Both the position numbers and the translations under genes were made by a program. A DNA stretch of 64,000 bases from CAVRXQ01 sp963725215. Its GTDB lineage: Bacteria; Actinomycetota; Acidimicrobiia; Acidimicrobiales; Bog-793. The stretch is taken from assembly GCA_963725215.1 (NCBI GenBank), contig CAVRXQ010000007.1, positions 558,001 to 622,000 on the forward strand, given 5' to 3'. This document shows positions 1 to 8,679 of the stretch, piece by piece (the first letter of the stretch is position 1; each line of letters begins with the position of its first letter). The notes beneath the pieces are model-generated. The model saw nothing but the letters and a program-made list of their open reading frames with translations. It made no database searches and was not told the DNA's origin.

Positions 1-224
1 TAGGCGACGAGGTGGTTACCGATGTGGAGCGCGCCGACGAGCTTGTTGAGGCCCACCCCGATCGACAGCAAGTAGAAGAACGGCTCGAAGAACCCCGAGA
101 CGAAGACGAACCACTGTCTGCGGTAGACGAGGTAGTTCCGTTGCACGAGCCGGATCGAGCGCCGCGTGCCGATGAGGACCGTCGGCGTGAGGCGGATCGG
201 AAAGGTGACCGAGGCGCCGCTCAT
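1..224 (-). CDS. ABC-2 type transporter permease, N-terminal part (runs off the window)
   Basis: Only the first 74 residues lie in the window; the gene continues to the left. The visible part has an N-terminal amphipathic region with several arginines (residues about 20-35, including RNYLVYRRQW) followed by the first hydrophobic segment (FFEPFFYLLSIGVGL), the usual start of an ABC-2 membrane subunit. Its ATG overlaps the stop of the upstream permease by 4 bases (ATGA), so it is translated with it. An ATPase and two different permeases in one operon suggest a heteromeric DrrA/DrrB-like exporter. The substrate cannot be read from the sequence. The family call is fairly secure from context, but the protein is short. 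Confidence 0.75.
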   Translation of the reverse strand, partial: MSGASVTFPIRLTPTVLIGTRRSIRLVQRNYLVYRRQWFVFVSGFFEPFFYLLSIGVGLNKLVGALHIGNHLVA

Positions 225-1042
225 ATGACAAGGCGCGTTCTGTAGTTGCGCAGCGCGAACCCGTATCCCACCAGCGAGATCGCGACGAGGTAACCGATGT
301 GTGCGAGCGCGGCGGTGCCGCTCATCCCACCGATCACGAGTCCCCGACAGAGCGCGACCCCGTGGTACAGCGGCGTCGCGTAGGCGATCGTCCGGAGCCA
401 ACCCGGCAGCTGGGCAATCGGGAAGAACGTCCCTGAAAAAAGGAACATCGGGATCAGCCCGACGCGGTAAATGGCGGTGAAACCCATCTGGCTCGTCTGG
501 AGCGCCGAATAGGCGACGATCGGGAGCACGAAGGCGAGGCCCGTGAGAACGCCGGCGAAGATCGCGAGCACGGCGAGATCCGACGGCGTCGCCCCGAACG
601 CCGCCAGCACGACGAGGTAGATCGCGCACACCGTGAGCAGGCGGCACGTGATCCACGCGACGTGTCCGCGCAGCACGTCCTTGTACGAAAGCGGCGTGGC
701 GAGCATCGCGAAGTAGGTCTTGTCCCACTTGATCGCGTTCATGATCGGGTACATCGACTCGCTCCCGCCGACCTGCATCGCCGTCGCGGCGAGGAGCCCG
801 GGGGCCAAGAAGTGGAGGTAGGAGACCCCGCCCACGTGGCCGACGTGGTGATCGACGAGCGAGCCGAGCCCGAGCCCCATCGCCGCGAGGTACAGCACGG
901 GGTACAAAAAGCTGGTCGTCAAAGAACCGCGCCAGGTCCTCTTGTACGAGTAGGCGAAGTACGTCCACGCGCCGAGCCAGCGGGGCCGCAGGAATCGCGG
1001 CTCGGGACGCTCGAGTGGGATCGCTTCGAGGCTGGCCATCAA
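221..1042 (-). CDS. ABC-2 type transporter permease
   Basis: A 273-residue membrane subunit with six predicted hydrophobic segments. The first is around residues 42-60 (FLYPVLYLAAMGLGLGSL) and the last near 240-262. The N-terminal half carries the cytoplasmic arginine-rich stretch typical of ABC-2 permeases, and a PGLLAA motif follows the first segment as in DrrB and NodJ proteins. It starts with ATG inside the last bases of the ATPase gene (4-base overlap) and overlaps the next permease by 4 bases, so the three form one operon read leftward. It would form the membrane channel of an exporter for a drug, lipid or polysaccharide. The substrate is unknown. Confidence 0.85.
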   Translation of the reverse strand: MMASLEAIPLERPEPRFLRPRWLGAWTYFAYSYKRTWRGSLTTSFLYPVLYLAAMGLGLGSLVDHHVGHVGGVSYLHFLAPGLLAATAMQVGGSESMYPIMNAIKWDKTYFAMLATPLSYKDVLRGHVAWITCRLLTVCAIYLVVLAAFGATPSDLAVLAIFAGVLTGLAFVLPIVAYSALQTSQMGFTAIYRVGLIPMFLFSGTFFPIAQLPGWLRTIAYATPLYHGVALCRGLVIGGMSGTAALAHIGYLVAISLVGYGFALRNYRTRLVI

Positions 1043-2022
1043 TCGATGAGCGATCGGCCGGTGAGGCGGAGGAACACGTCTTCGAGGCTCGAGCGCCGCA
1101 CGAGCGCCGAGTCGACCTCGATCCCGAGTCGGTGGACCTCGCCCAGGGTCTCGTCGCCGTCGTCGGAGTACAACAGCAGCCGGTCAGGCAGCACCTCGAT
1201 GCGTTTCGCGAGACCCTCCACTCGCGGAGCCACGTCGACCGGCTCGGCGAAGAGGAATCGCAACTCGACGACCTCTTTTGTCGAGTAGCGGCCGATGAGT
1301 TCCTGTGGGGCGCCCTCGGCGGCAAAGCGCCCGTGGTCCATCACGGCGAGTCGCTCGCAGAGCTGCTCGGCCTCGTCCATGTAGTGCGTCGTGATGATCA
1401 ACGTCACGCCTTCGCGACGCAACCGGTAAAGGCGGTCCCACAAAAGGTGGCGGGCCTGGGGGTCGAGTCCGGTGGTCGGTTCGTCGAGGATCAGCAGCTC
1501 GGGCTCGGACACGAGAGCGCGCGCGATCGTGAGGCGCCGTTTCATCCCTCCCGAAAGCGATTCGACCTTGTCTTTCGCGCGCTCGGTGAGCTGCGCGAAG
1601 TCGAGCAGTTCCTCTGCGCGATCGCGGATGAACTTGCGCGGCAGGTCGAAGTACCGCCCGTACACCAACATGTTGTCGAGCACGGTGAGCTCGAGGTCTA
1701 ACGAGTCCTCCTGAGGGACAAGACCGATGCGGGCGCGGATGCGCGCGCCGTCGCGCTGAGGATCCATCCCGAGCACCGAGAGGTAGCCGCCCGACTTCGG
1801 TGACATGGAGGAGACCATTCGCATCGTCGAGGTCTTGCCCGCGCCGTTCGGACCGAGAAAGCCGTAGGACTCGCCTTTTCTGATCGAGAAGTCGACGCCG
1901 TCGACCGCGATGAAATCACCGAACTTCTTGATCAGGCCGCGCGCGACAACGAGAGCGTCGCTTTCTGACGAGAGCGCGCGTACGGCTGAAGAGAGGGATT
2001 GCAGCTGGTCCACCAGGGCCAA
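1039..2022 (-). CDS. ABC transporter ATP-binding protein, DrrA/NodI-like
   Basis: This 327-residue ATPase is the first gene of a three-gene leftward operon with two ABC-2 permeases. The ATP site is complete: Walker A GPNGAGKT at residues 57-64, Q-loop near 104 (VPQED), signature LSGGM at 156-160, Walker B LLILDE ending near 181, and the switch histidine in TTHYMDEAE near 213. A C-terminal extension of about 90 residues after the nucleotide-binding domain is normal for the DrrA/CcmA/NodI group, which powers export. It hydrolyses ATP at the inner face of the membrane to drive the partner permeases. The upstream gap of 118 bases to the next gene on this strand would hold the promoter. Confidence 0.9.
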   Translation of the reverse strand: MALVDQLQSLSSAVRALSSESDALVVARGLIKKFGDFIAVDGVDFSIRKGESYGFLGPNGAGKTSTMRMVSSMSPKSGGYLSVLGMDPQRDGARIRARIGLVPQEDSLDLELTVLDNMLVYGRYFDLPRKFIRDRAEELLDFAQLTERAKDKVESLSGGMKRRLTIARALVSEPELLILDEPTTGLDPQARHLLWDRLYRLRREGVTLIITTHYMDEAEQLCERLAVMDHGRFAAEGAPQELIGRYSTKEVVELRFLFAEPVDVAPRVEGLAKRIEVLPDRLLLYSDDGDETLGEVHRLGIEVDSALVRRSSLEDVFLRLTGRSLID

Positions 2023-2140
2023 AATACCGGCCAGCTACCTGATCCAAATTCGGGCTCGCGAACCAAGTAAAAGTCGCACCCGAGCTGCGGACGTCGTCGA
2101 CTGCATCGCGCCGACCGGTGCCCAACTCCTCGTGGCGGGA

Positions 2141-2608
2141 TCAGCTGGCGAATGCGGGCGTCTCTCGTCCGGAGATCACCCTCGGGACGATGCGGATCGC
2201 GCGTGCCTTTCCTCTGGTCGATTCGTGCTCGTGCGCAATCGACCGCTCCCGGATCGAGGTCTCATCGAGGCTGGCGGTGATGTCTCTGCCAGAACCATGG
2301 ACGACGATCGTCCTTTCTCCGTCGCCGTCGATCTCGTCCACTTCGAGCGCGAGGCGCTCCAAGCTCGCGTGCGACAGGTCGATCTCGGGGGGGACGGTGA
2401 CGATCGCCCAGTGCCCGTCGACGACATAGCGGACCGGGAAGATGTCGAGCTCGTCGCGCTCCACGATCGCCAGCCGCCCGGTGTCGTGGCGGGCGAGAAT
2501 GGCGGTGCACTCGAGTTCGTCGATCGGACGGGCGGCAGGCGTCTCGAGGACCGCCGCTCCGTTGTGTGTTGCGTGGTGGATCGTCATTGGCACCACCTCC
2601 ACGTCCAT
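2141..2608 (-). CDS. Pyridoxamine 5'-phosphate oxidase-like flavin-binding protein
   Basis: A 155-residue protein with the small split-barrel fold signature of PPOX-related proteins: a CTAILARHDTGRLAIV-type entry strand followed by DIFPVRYVVDGHWAIVTVP. In this family such a segment binds FMN or another flavin (or F420 in actinobacteria). A first ATG at 2608 gives MDVEVVPM; an internal ATG eight codons in (MTIHH) is also possible. Family members of this length are often uncharacterised 'nitroimidazole resistance/PPOX' proteins, so no reaction is assigned. It lies alone between two divergently placed ABC operons. The family is moderately secure and the function is unknown. Confidence 0.7.
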   Translation of the reverse strand: MDVEVVPMTIHHATHNGAAVLETPAARPIDELECTAILARHDTGRLAIVERDELDIFPVRYVVDGHWAIVTVPPEIDLSHASLERLALEVDEIDGDGERTIVVHGSGRDITASLDETSIRERSIAHEHESTRGKARAIRIVPRVISGRETPAFAS

Positions 2609-2784
2609 AGCAGCGCGGCGAGCCCCACCCGCACAGGGCCGAATGTCATGGGCGAGGGCCCGATGCGGGCTTCACCTCGAGGCGAACCAACCGCGTCACG
2701 CCGGGTCGGCGCGAAAAGGCGTCCGGTAGGGTCGACCAAAGATCCATTTCGGGCCTCAGCGGGCACTTTTTTCGGAGCGACATC

Positions 2785-3807
2785 GTGTACGAAGTCCCTT
2801 CTCTCGAGGGTTTGGCCGGTGCCGCGCTCGAGACGAACTCGATCGAAGTGAACGAGCTCGCGAAGCGATTCGGCGAGGTCGAGGCGGTCAAAGGAGTGAG
2901 CTTTTCCGTCGCGGCGGGCGAGACGTTCGGGTTCCTCGGACCAAACGGGGCGGGAAAGTCGACGACGATCGCCATGCTCTGCACGTTGCTCCGGCCGACC
3001 TCGGGCTCGGCTCGAGTCGCCGGTCACGACGTCGCGACCGAGCAGGCGGCTGTGAGGCAGCGGATCGGGCTCGTCTTCCAAGACACGACGCTCGACGACT
3101 ACCTGACGGCGGAGGAGAACCTCCGCTTCCACGCCGAGCTGTACGGGGTCCCGCGCCAAGAAGCGCCAAAGCGCATCGAAGACGTGATGAACATGGTCGG
3201 GCTGTGGGACCGCAAAAAGAGCCTCGTGCGGACGTTCTCCGGCGGGATGAAAAGGCGGCTCGAGATCGCGCGCGGCCTCATGCACTCACCGCGGGTGCTG
3301 TTCTTGGACGAGCCGACGGTCGGGCTCGACCCGCAGACCCGTGCGCACATCTGGAGCTACATGAACGAACTGCGCCGCACGGAGCAGATCACGATGTTCC
3401 TCACGACCCACTACATGGACGAGGCCGAGCACTGCGATCGGATCGCGATCATCGACGAGGGCACCATCGTCGCGAGCGGGACCCCAGAGGAGCTGAAGGC
3501 GGAGGTCGGACGCGATCGCGTCCAGATCCACACGGCCGACGACGACGCAGCGATCGCCGCGTTGAAGTCCGTCTTCGACTTGGAGGCGGCCCGATCGGAG
3601 GGAGGCGTTGCGGTGTACGTGGCGGGCGGCGAGCAGTTCGTCCCGCGCCTGTTCGCGGAGCTCGGCATGACGATCGCATCGGTCTCGATCGCGCGGCCGA
3701 CCCTCGACGACGTCTTCATGTCGCATACCGGCCGGACGATCCGCGACGCCGAGGCGACGGCCGCGGAACGCCTGGCGGCCGCGCCGTGGCGACGAGTGAG
3801 GCGTTGA
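2785..3807 (+). CDS. ABC transporter ATP-binding protein, DrrA family
   Basis: A 340-residue ATPase starting at GTG 2785; a GGAG at 2774-2777 lies 7 bases upstream and supports this start. All motifs are present: Walker A GPNGAGKS at residues 52-59, Q-loop near 99 (FQD), signature FSGGM at 151-155, Walker B LFLDE near 172-176, and the switch histidine in TTHYMDEAE near 209. The C-terminal domain ends with the LDDVFMSHTGRTIRD segment seen in DrrA-type exporters. The stop codon shares one base with the ATG of the permease that follows (TGATG), so the two are translationally coupled. It is the second DrrAB-like system in the first 5 kb; the substrate is unknown. Confidence 0.9.
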   Translation: MYEVPSLEGLAGAALETNSIEVNELAKRFGEVEAVKGVSFSVAAGETFGFLGPNGAGKSTTIAMLCTLLRPTSGSARVAGHDVATEQAAVRQRIGLVFQDTTLDDYLTAEENLRFHAELYGVPRQEAPKRIEDVMNMVGLWDRKKSLVRTFSGGMKRRLEIARGLMHSPRVLFLDEPTVGLDPQTRAHIWSYMNELRRTEQITMFLTTHYMDEAEHCDRIAIIDEGTIVASGTPEELKAEVGRDRVQIHTADDDAAIAALKSVFDLEAARSEGGVAVYVAGGEQFVPRLFAELGMTIASVSIARPTLDDVFMSHTGRTIRDAEATAAERLAAAPWRRVRR

Positions 3808-4721
3808 TGGCGACGACGGATCAGGCGACCGAAAGAAGCGTCGCATCAACAGCGCGCTATCGCGCCGCGCCGGCACGTGTGCGTGTCGCCGGGGGAGGCT
3901 GGCGGTCGGACCTGCGGGGCGCGCTCGTCGTATGGCGACGTGAACTGATCCGCTTCTCGCGCAACCGACTCCGCATCCTCACCTCGCTCGCGCAACCGGT
4001 GCTCTTTCTCTTCGTGCTCGGGACGGGTCTTTCCTCTCTCGTTTCGAGAGGCATCCCGACTGGCGGGGGAGCGAGCTTCAAGACCTTCATGTTTCCGGGC
4101 GTCGTCGCGATGACAGTGCTGTTCACCTCGACTTTCTCCGCGATCTCGATCGTCTGGGACCGGGAGTTCGGGTTCCTACGCGAGATGCTCGTCGCGCCGG
4201 TGCGTCGGTCCGCCGTGATCGCCGGAAAGTGCGCCGGCGGCGCGACGGTTGCGACGCTGCAGGCACTGATAATGGTGGCGCTCGCCGGGGCGGTCGGCGT
4301 CCCCTACTCGCCGGTGCTCATCTTCACGCTGATCGGCGAGATGTTGCTCGCCGCGACGACGATCACGGCACTCGGTGTTGCCCTCGCCTCTCGCATCGCG
4401 CAGGTCGAGTCGTTCCAAGTCGTCATCCAATTCGTCGTGCTGCCACTGTTCTTCTTGTCCGGCGCGCTGTTTCCGTTGCGCTCCCTCCCGACATGGCTCG
4501 CCGCGTTGACGCGCATCGACCCGCTCACCTACATGGTCGACCCGATGCGACAAGCGGTCTTCGCGCACGTGCACTCGTCACCACAGATCGCAAAGCTCTT
4601 TGGCGCCACCGTGACGTGGGGTTCGTGGCACGTCCCGATCGGGGTCGAGTTGGGCCTCGTCGCACTCTTCGGCGCGGTGATGCTCTCGGTCGCCGTGCGG
4701 AACTTCTCGAAGGTGGATTGA
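3807..4721 (+). CDS. ABC-2 type transporter permease, DrrB family
   Basis: The 304-residue membrane partner of the preceding ATPase. The ATG at 3807 overlaps the ATPase stop by one base; a GTG at 3786 is an in-frame alternative. After a charged N-terminus of about 50 residues come six hydrophobic segments, with the ABC-2 landmark FGFLREMLVAPV around residues 116-127 between segments 2 and 3, and FFLSGALFPL near 215. The protein ends with the typical LSVAVRNFSKVD-like tail. It probably forms a homodimeric channel with two ATPase copies. It converges with the trkA pair on the other strand, 31 bases downstream. Confidence 0.88.
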   Translation: MATTDQATERSVASTARYRAAPARVRVAGGGWRSDLRGALVVWRRELIRFSRNRLRILTSLAQPVLFLFVLGTGLSSLVSRGIPTGGGASFKTFMFPGVVAMTVLFTSTFSAISIVWDREFGFLREMLVAPVRRSAVIAGKCAGGATVATLQALIMVALAGAVGVPYSPVLIFTLIGEMLLAATTITALGVALASRIAQVESFQVVIQFVVLPLFFLSGALFPLRSLPTWLAALTRIDPLTYMVDPMRQAVFAHVHSSPQIAKLFGATVTWGSWHVPIGVELGLVALFGAVMLSVAVRNFSKVD

Positions 4722-4752
4722 CGAGGCCGACGCGGTCCGGCCGAACAGGTCT

Positions 4753-5415
4753 TTAAGGGCCGACGAGGAAGCGGCGGACGGACTCCTCGGCGTCGCAACT
4801 CGCCAACAACAACACCTCGTCGCCGACCGACAACTCCGTTTCCGGCCTGGGGGCAAGGACGCGAGATTCGCGGATCACCGCGACGACCGCCGCATCGCGA
4901 GGAAGGTCGAGATCGGCGATCGCGACCGAGGTCGCAGGGGAGTTCTCCGCCAAGGTGACCTCGATGAGCTCGATGTCGCCGCCACCGACTTGAAGAAGGT
5001 GGACGAGGCTCCCGACGGTCACCGCCTCCTCAACGAGCGCCGCGAGCAGTCGGGGAGTGGAGACCGACACGTCGACCCCCCATGACTCGTTGAAGAGCCA
5101 CTGGTTCTCCGGGGCGTTGACACGGGCAACGACCCTTGGCACCGCGAACTCCTGTTTCGCGAGCAGAGAGATGACGAGGTTGTCCTCGTCATCACCGGTC
5201 GCCGCCACCGCCACGTCGACTTCGGACATCCCGGCCTTGTCGAGCGAGCTCACCTCGCAGGCGTCCGCGGCGATCCACTTGACGGGGATCGAGCCCCTCA
5301 AGGAATCGACGAGGTCGGGGTCTTTTTCGATCACCATCACGTCGTGACCGCTCATCGAGAGGTCACTCGCGATCGCGGTGCCGACGCTCCCCGCCCCAGC
5401 GATTGCGACCTTCAC
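4753..5415 (-). CDS. trkA: TrkA-family potassium uptake regulatory protein (second copy)
   Basis: A 220-residue RCK protein. The Rossmann fold begins at residue 1 (MKVAIAGAGSVGTAIA, a GxGxxG nucleotide-binding loop), the acidic residue at the end of strand 2 is in VIEKDPD, and a TrkA-C domain occupies roughly residues 135-220 (SVGDEVLLLAS near the end). Such subunits bind NAD(H), NADPH or ATP and gate Trk/Ktr K+ channels at the membrane. Its ATG overlaps the stop of the upstream trkA by 4 bases, so the two are co-translated, as in the CeoB/CeoC pair of mycobacteria. No TrkH-like channel gene is seen nearby; the neighbour permease may be the partner instead. Confidence 0.9.
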   Translation of the reverse strand: MKVAIAGAGSVGTAIASDLSMSGHDVMVIEKDPDLVDSLRGSIPVKWIAADACEVSSLDKAGMSEVDVAVAATGDDEDNLVISLLAKQEFAVPRVVARVNAPENQWLFNESWGVDVSVSTPRLLAALVEEAVTVGSLVHLLQVGGGDIELIEVTLAENSPATSVAIADLDLPRDAAVVAVIRESRVLAPRPETELSVGDEVLLLASCDAEESVRRFLVGP

Positions 5416-6098
5416 CGGTGCGCTCCCGTCTCCTTCGGCGGGTCCTCTTCGCGCTTTCCGATCAGCGCGTCGAGTTCCGCGAGCGCGTCGCGCATCACCG
5501 CGACGTGGACGACGTCGCCTTCTTGTCCGACCATCCCTGAGGTGTCAAGTCGCGGTGTTCCGGCCCGCGTGATCGACACGAGCTTCGACTTTCCTTTCAC
5601 GGTGATCGGGCCGAGAGAGCGCCCGGCCCACGAAGGCGGTAGGACGCGGTCGACCAAGACCAGTTCACCGGTTGCGTCCGTCCACTCCGAGATCTCGAAC
5701 TCAGGCGCGAGTCGTTGGATCACGCGGTCGATCGTCCAGGCGACGGTCGGCACCGTCGGGATGCCGAGGCGGTGGTAGAGCTCGGCGCGGCGCGGGTCGT
5801 AGATGCGGGCGACGACGTTCGTGATGCCGTAGTGCTCGCGCGCGATGCGCGCGCTCAAGATGTTCGAGTTGTCGCCGCTTGTTACCGCGGCGAAGCCGAA
5901 TGCCCCTTTCGTCCCCGCCGAGTCGAGGCAGTCGCGGTTGAAACCGGAGCCGACGACGCGTTGACCAGACCAGTCCTCCGAGAGGCGGCGGAACGCCCGC
6001 TGAGACTTGTCGACGATCGCCACCGAGTAGCCGTGGTCGGCCAACCGGGTGGCGAGTCCCGCCCCGACGCGCCCGCAGCCGATGACGACGATGTGCAT
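5412..6098 (-). CDS. trkA: TrkA-family potassium uptake regulatory protein (first copy)
   Basis: A 228-residue RCK protein with the start placed at the ATG at 6098, giving MHIVVIGCGRVGAGLA, the canonical N-terminus with its GxGxxG loop. A longer reading frame to 6185 is not supported by the family and would run into the divergent permease gene. An aspartate follows strand 2 (AIVDKSQRAF), and the TrkA-C domain is near residues 140-225. It is the first gene of the pair with 4753-5415 (4-base overlap). Divergent transcription from the APC permease, with starts only a few bases apart on paper, implies either that the promoters overlap or that the permease starts further in. Confidence 0.9.
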   Translation of the reverse strand: MHIVVIGCGRVGAGLATRLADHGYSVAIVDKSQRAFRRLSEDWSGQRVVGSGFNRDCLDSAGTKGAFGFAAVTSGDNSNILSARIAREHYGITNVVARIYDPRRAELYHRLGIPTVPTVAWTIDRVIQRLAPEFEISEWTDATGELVLVDRVLPPSWAGRSLGPITVKGKSKLVSITRAGTPRLDTSGMVGQEGDVVHVAVMRDALAELDALIGKREEDPPKETGAHR

Positions 6099-6105
6099 TC
6101 CCACC

Positions 6106-8679
6106 ATGCAACACGTTGTGGTGCCGGAGGACAAACCCTCCATATGCTTGGCTAAACAGGTGCCAGTCGAAGAAGGGACCTCCACGGCGACGCCCGTTCA
6201 GCCGGCGCCGCCAGAGGCGAAGCCAGCAGAAGCTCCCCATCGGGACGTCACCCCGAGCGCGCTCGTCGGCTCCGATCGCCTCGTCGTCCCCGAATCAAGG
6301 GCCTATCGGCTGAAGAACCTCCTTCTCGGCCCACCGATCGCGACCGAGCGCCAGTCCAAGGAGCGCCTCGGCAAGCCGACCGCGCTCGCGGTCTTGTCCT
6401 CAGACGTCATCTCGTCGTCCGCGTACGCGACCGAGCAGATCCTCCTGCAGCTCGTGAAGGTGGTCGGCGTCGCGGCGTTCTCTCTCGTCGTTCCGATCAC
6501 GGTCGCCGTCGTCGCAGTGTTGGCGTTTGTCACCCTCTCGTACCTCGAAGTCGTGAAGGTGTACACCAAGGCCGGCGGCTCGTACGTCGTCGCGCGGGAG
6601 AACTTCGGCCTCGGCGTCGCGCAGATCGCCGCGGTCGCGCTCTTGATCGATTACACGCTCACCGTCGCGGTGTCGGTTGCAGCCGGCGCGGCCGCGCTCA
6701 CGTCGGTCTTCCCGAACCTCACCAGCGCGACGGTGTGGCTCTCGATCGGGGCGGTCGTCGTCATCGCCTACGGCAACTTGCGCGGGGTTCGCGAGGCGGG
6801 GCGGGTGTTCGCAGTACCGACCTATTTCTTCATCGCCAACATGGTGATCCTCATCGTCGTCGGCTCGGTGAAAGCGATCCTCGGCGACCTGCACGCGCAT
6901 CCTCTTAACCATCCCGGCGCCGTGGCGATCGGCAGCCCAGGAAAGGGCCTCCTGCTCGGCGCGTCGCTTTTCGTCGTGGCGAAGGCGTTCGCCTCCGGTG
7001 GCTCGGCGCTGACCGGGACCGAGGCGATCTCGAACGGCGTCGGGGTCTTCAGAAAGCCGGAGTCGCGCAACGCCCGCATCACGCTCGTCTTGATGAGCGT
7101 GATCCTCGGATCACTCGTCCTTGGCATCGCCGCGCTCTCGGCGATCGTGCACCCGATCCCGTACATAAGCGGCACGCCGACCGTCGTCTCACAAGTCGCG
7201 AAGTACGTCTACGGGTCCGGTGTGTTCTCGCACATCTTGTACGTCGCGTTGCAGGTCGGGACGATGTTCATCCTCGTCCTGGCGGCGAACACCAGCTTCA
7301 CCGGCTTCCCCTACCTCGCGAGTTTCGCCGCCACCGACTCGTATCTGCCGCGCCAGCTCACTCGGCGCGGCCATCGTCTCGTCTTCTCCGCCGGGATCCT
7401 CGTCCTCACCGCGATCTCGATCGCGCTGCTGGCGGTGACGGACGCCCGCGTCGACCACCTGATTCCCCTCTACGCGATCGGGGTCTTCACCGGCTTCACG
7501 ATGGCGGGGGCGGGGATGACGAAGTACCACCTCGTGCACCGCGAGCCGAACTGGCTCCGGCGGGCGGTGATCAACGGCACGGCGGCGGTCTTGTCGTTCA
7601 TCGTCGATTTGATCTTCGCCGTGACGAAGTTCACCGAAGGCGCCTGGGCGGTCGTGGTCCTGATGCCGATCGGAGTCGCGGCGCTGACGTACCTCCATCG
7701 CCAGTACGTGGCGGAGGACGACGTGCTCGAACAGGGTGCACTCGCGGCGTGCGAGGCGCCGATCCTCCACCGCCACGTCGTTCTCGTGCTTGTGAACTCC
7801 GTCGACCTGGCGACCGCCCGCGCCGTTCAATACGCGCGCACGCTGACCCCCGACGAGCTGCGCGTCGTCCACTTCGCGATCGACCCGGCCGTGGCGGCGA
7901 AGCTCGAACGGGACTGGAGCGGGCTCGCGCTTTCGCGCCTTCCACTCGACATCATCGAGACGCCCGACCGCCGCCTCACCCGCGCCGCGCTCGAGCTCGC
8001 CGCCGATGCCTCCGCTGACGGCAACACCGAGGTGACGGTCCTCTTGCCGCGCCGAGGATTCCCGACACGGATCTCTCGCCTGCTCCACGACCGCAGCGCC
8101 GACGAGATTGCCGAAGCATTGAGCGCGTTGCCGCACGTCAATGCGACGATCGTCCCCTTCCAGCTGCAGCGCCGCGACGGTCAGCCAGCCGCACAAGCAC
8201 CAGGCGCGCGTCGCAGAGCCCGAGTCGCCGCAGGTCGTCGCGCCGAGTGCCAAAGAGTTCGCCGAACGCACCGTCGGCACGGTGCCGATCGGCACGATCG
8301 CCTGGCGCAAAAGGGTGCGTGTCGCGGGGAAGATCCGCTCGGTGCGCGTGCCGACCGCCGGCGCATCTGCCGTGCTCGAGTGCACCTTGGTCGACGACAC
8401 CGGTGCCGTGCTGCTCGTCTTCCAGGGTCGTCGTCGCGTGCCGGGCATCCAGCAAGGAGCGCGCCTGATCGCACGGGGCGTCGTCGGCGCCTGGCGGGGC
8501 AACCTCGCGATCTTGAACCCCGACTACGAACTGATCGCAGGCGAGGGCACCGAATAGTCCGAGGCGAGGCGGGCGGCCTGCGCGCGACCGCGCGGGCGAC
8601 TACGAGCGACGTGTCCTTCGCGAGAGCCCGGCGATCTTCCAAGCCGAGGGCAACAGTCCCGCGGCGAGTGCCATTTTGA
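6106..8679 (+). CDS. APC-superfamily amino acid/K+ permease (C-terminal end uncertain)
   Basis: A large integral membrane transporter. After a proline-rich N-terminus of about 65 residues come roughly twelve hydrophobic segments, beginning with the APC motif SSDVISSSAYATEQ and the segment KVVGVAAFSLVVPITVAV. A soluble C-terminal domain of about 120 residues with a UspA-like look follows (RHVVLVLVNSVDLATARAVQYAR onward). The start is uncertain: ATG 6106 or GTG 6160 are candidates, the latter leaving room for a promoter against divergent trkA. Coding character ends near 8180-8210. The frame stays open to 8679, but that tail is arginine-rich and lies out of frame over a better OB-fold frame, so the true stop is probably missing or shifted. 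Family members import amino acids or polyamines. Confidence 0.8.
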   Translation: MQHVVVPEDKPSICLAKQVPVEEGTSTATPVQPAPPEAKPAEAPHRDVTPSALVGSDRLVVPESRAYRLKNLLLGPPIATERQSKERLGKPTALAVLSSDVISSSAYATEQILLQLVKVVGVAAFSLVVPITVAVVAVLAFVTLSYLEVVKVYTKAGGSYVVARENFGLGVAQIAAVALLIDYTLTVAVSVAAGAAALTSVFPNLTSATVWLSIGAVVVIAYGNLRGVREAGRVFAVPTYFFIANMVILIVVGSVKAILGDLHAHPLNHPGAVAIGSPGKGLLLGASLFVVAKAFASGGSALTGTEAISNGVGVFRKPESRNARITLVLMSVILGSLVLGIAALSAIVHPIPYISGTPTVVSQVAKYVYGSGVFSHILYVALQVGTMFILVLAANTSFTGFPYLASFAATDSYLPRQLTRRGHRLVFSAGILVLTAISIALLAVTDARVDHLIPLYAIGVFTGFTMAGAGMTKYHLVHREPNWLRRAVINGTAAVLSFIVDLIFAVTKFTEGAWAVVVLMPIGVAALTYLHRQYVAEDDVLEQGALAACEAPILHRHVVLVLVNSVDLATARAVQYARTLTPDELRVVHFAIDPAVAAKLERDWSGLALSRLPLDIIETPDRRLTRAALELAADASADGNTEVTVLLPRRGFPTRISRLLHDRSADEIAEALSALPHVNATIVPFQLQRRDGQPAAQAPGARRRARVAAGRRAECQRVRRTHRRHGADRHDRLAQKGACRGEDPLGARADRRRICRARVHLGRRHRCRAARLPGSSSRAGHPARSAPDRTGRRRRLAGQPRDLEPRLRTDRRRGHRIVRGEAGGLRATARATTSDVSFARARRSSKPRATVPRRVPF
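8141..8557 (+). CDS. OB-fold nucleic-acid-binding domain protein
   Basis: This frame encodes about 138 residues, of which residues 45-135 look like a single OB-fold. There is an alternating strand pattern RVRVAGKIRSVRV, ECTLVDDTGAVLLVFQG (the strand/turn typical of tRNA-anticodon-type OB domains), then GARLIARGVVGAW and a closing strand LAILNPDYELI. The only ATG is at 8141, with no clear ribosome site, and the first 40 residues are low complexity. In mycobacteria an OB-fold gene lies near the trkA pair and an APC permease (Rv2690c-Rv2694c region), which fits. It overlaps the unterminated permease frame; a single-base error near 8150-8210 could join or separate the two. Confidence 0.7.
   Translation: MRRSSPSSCSAATVSQPHKHQARVAEPESPQVVAPSAKEFAERTVGTVPIGTIAWRKRVRVAGKIRSVRVPTAGASAVLECTLVDDTGAVLLVFQGRRRVPGIQQGARLIARGVVGAWRGNLAILNPDYELIAGEGTE

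Noticed and set aside
8210..8679. C-terminal tail of the APC permease
   Set aside because: Arginine-rich, out-of-frame reading of the OB-fold gene and of the antisense of bioY; treated as a missing stop, not as protein.
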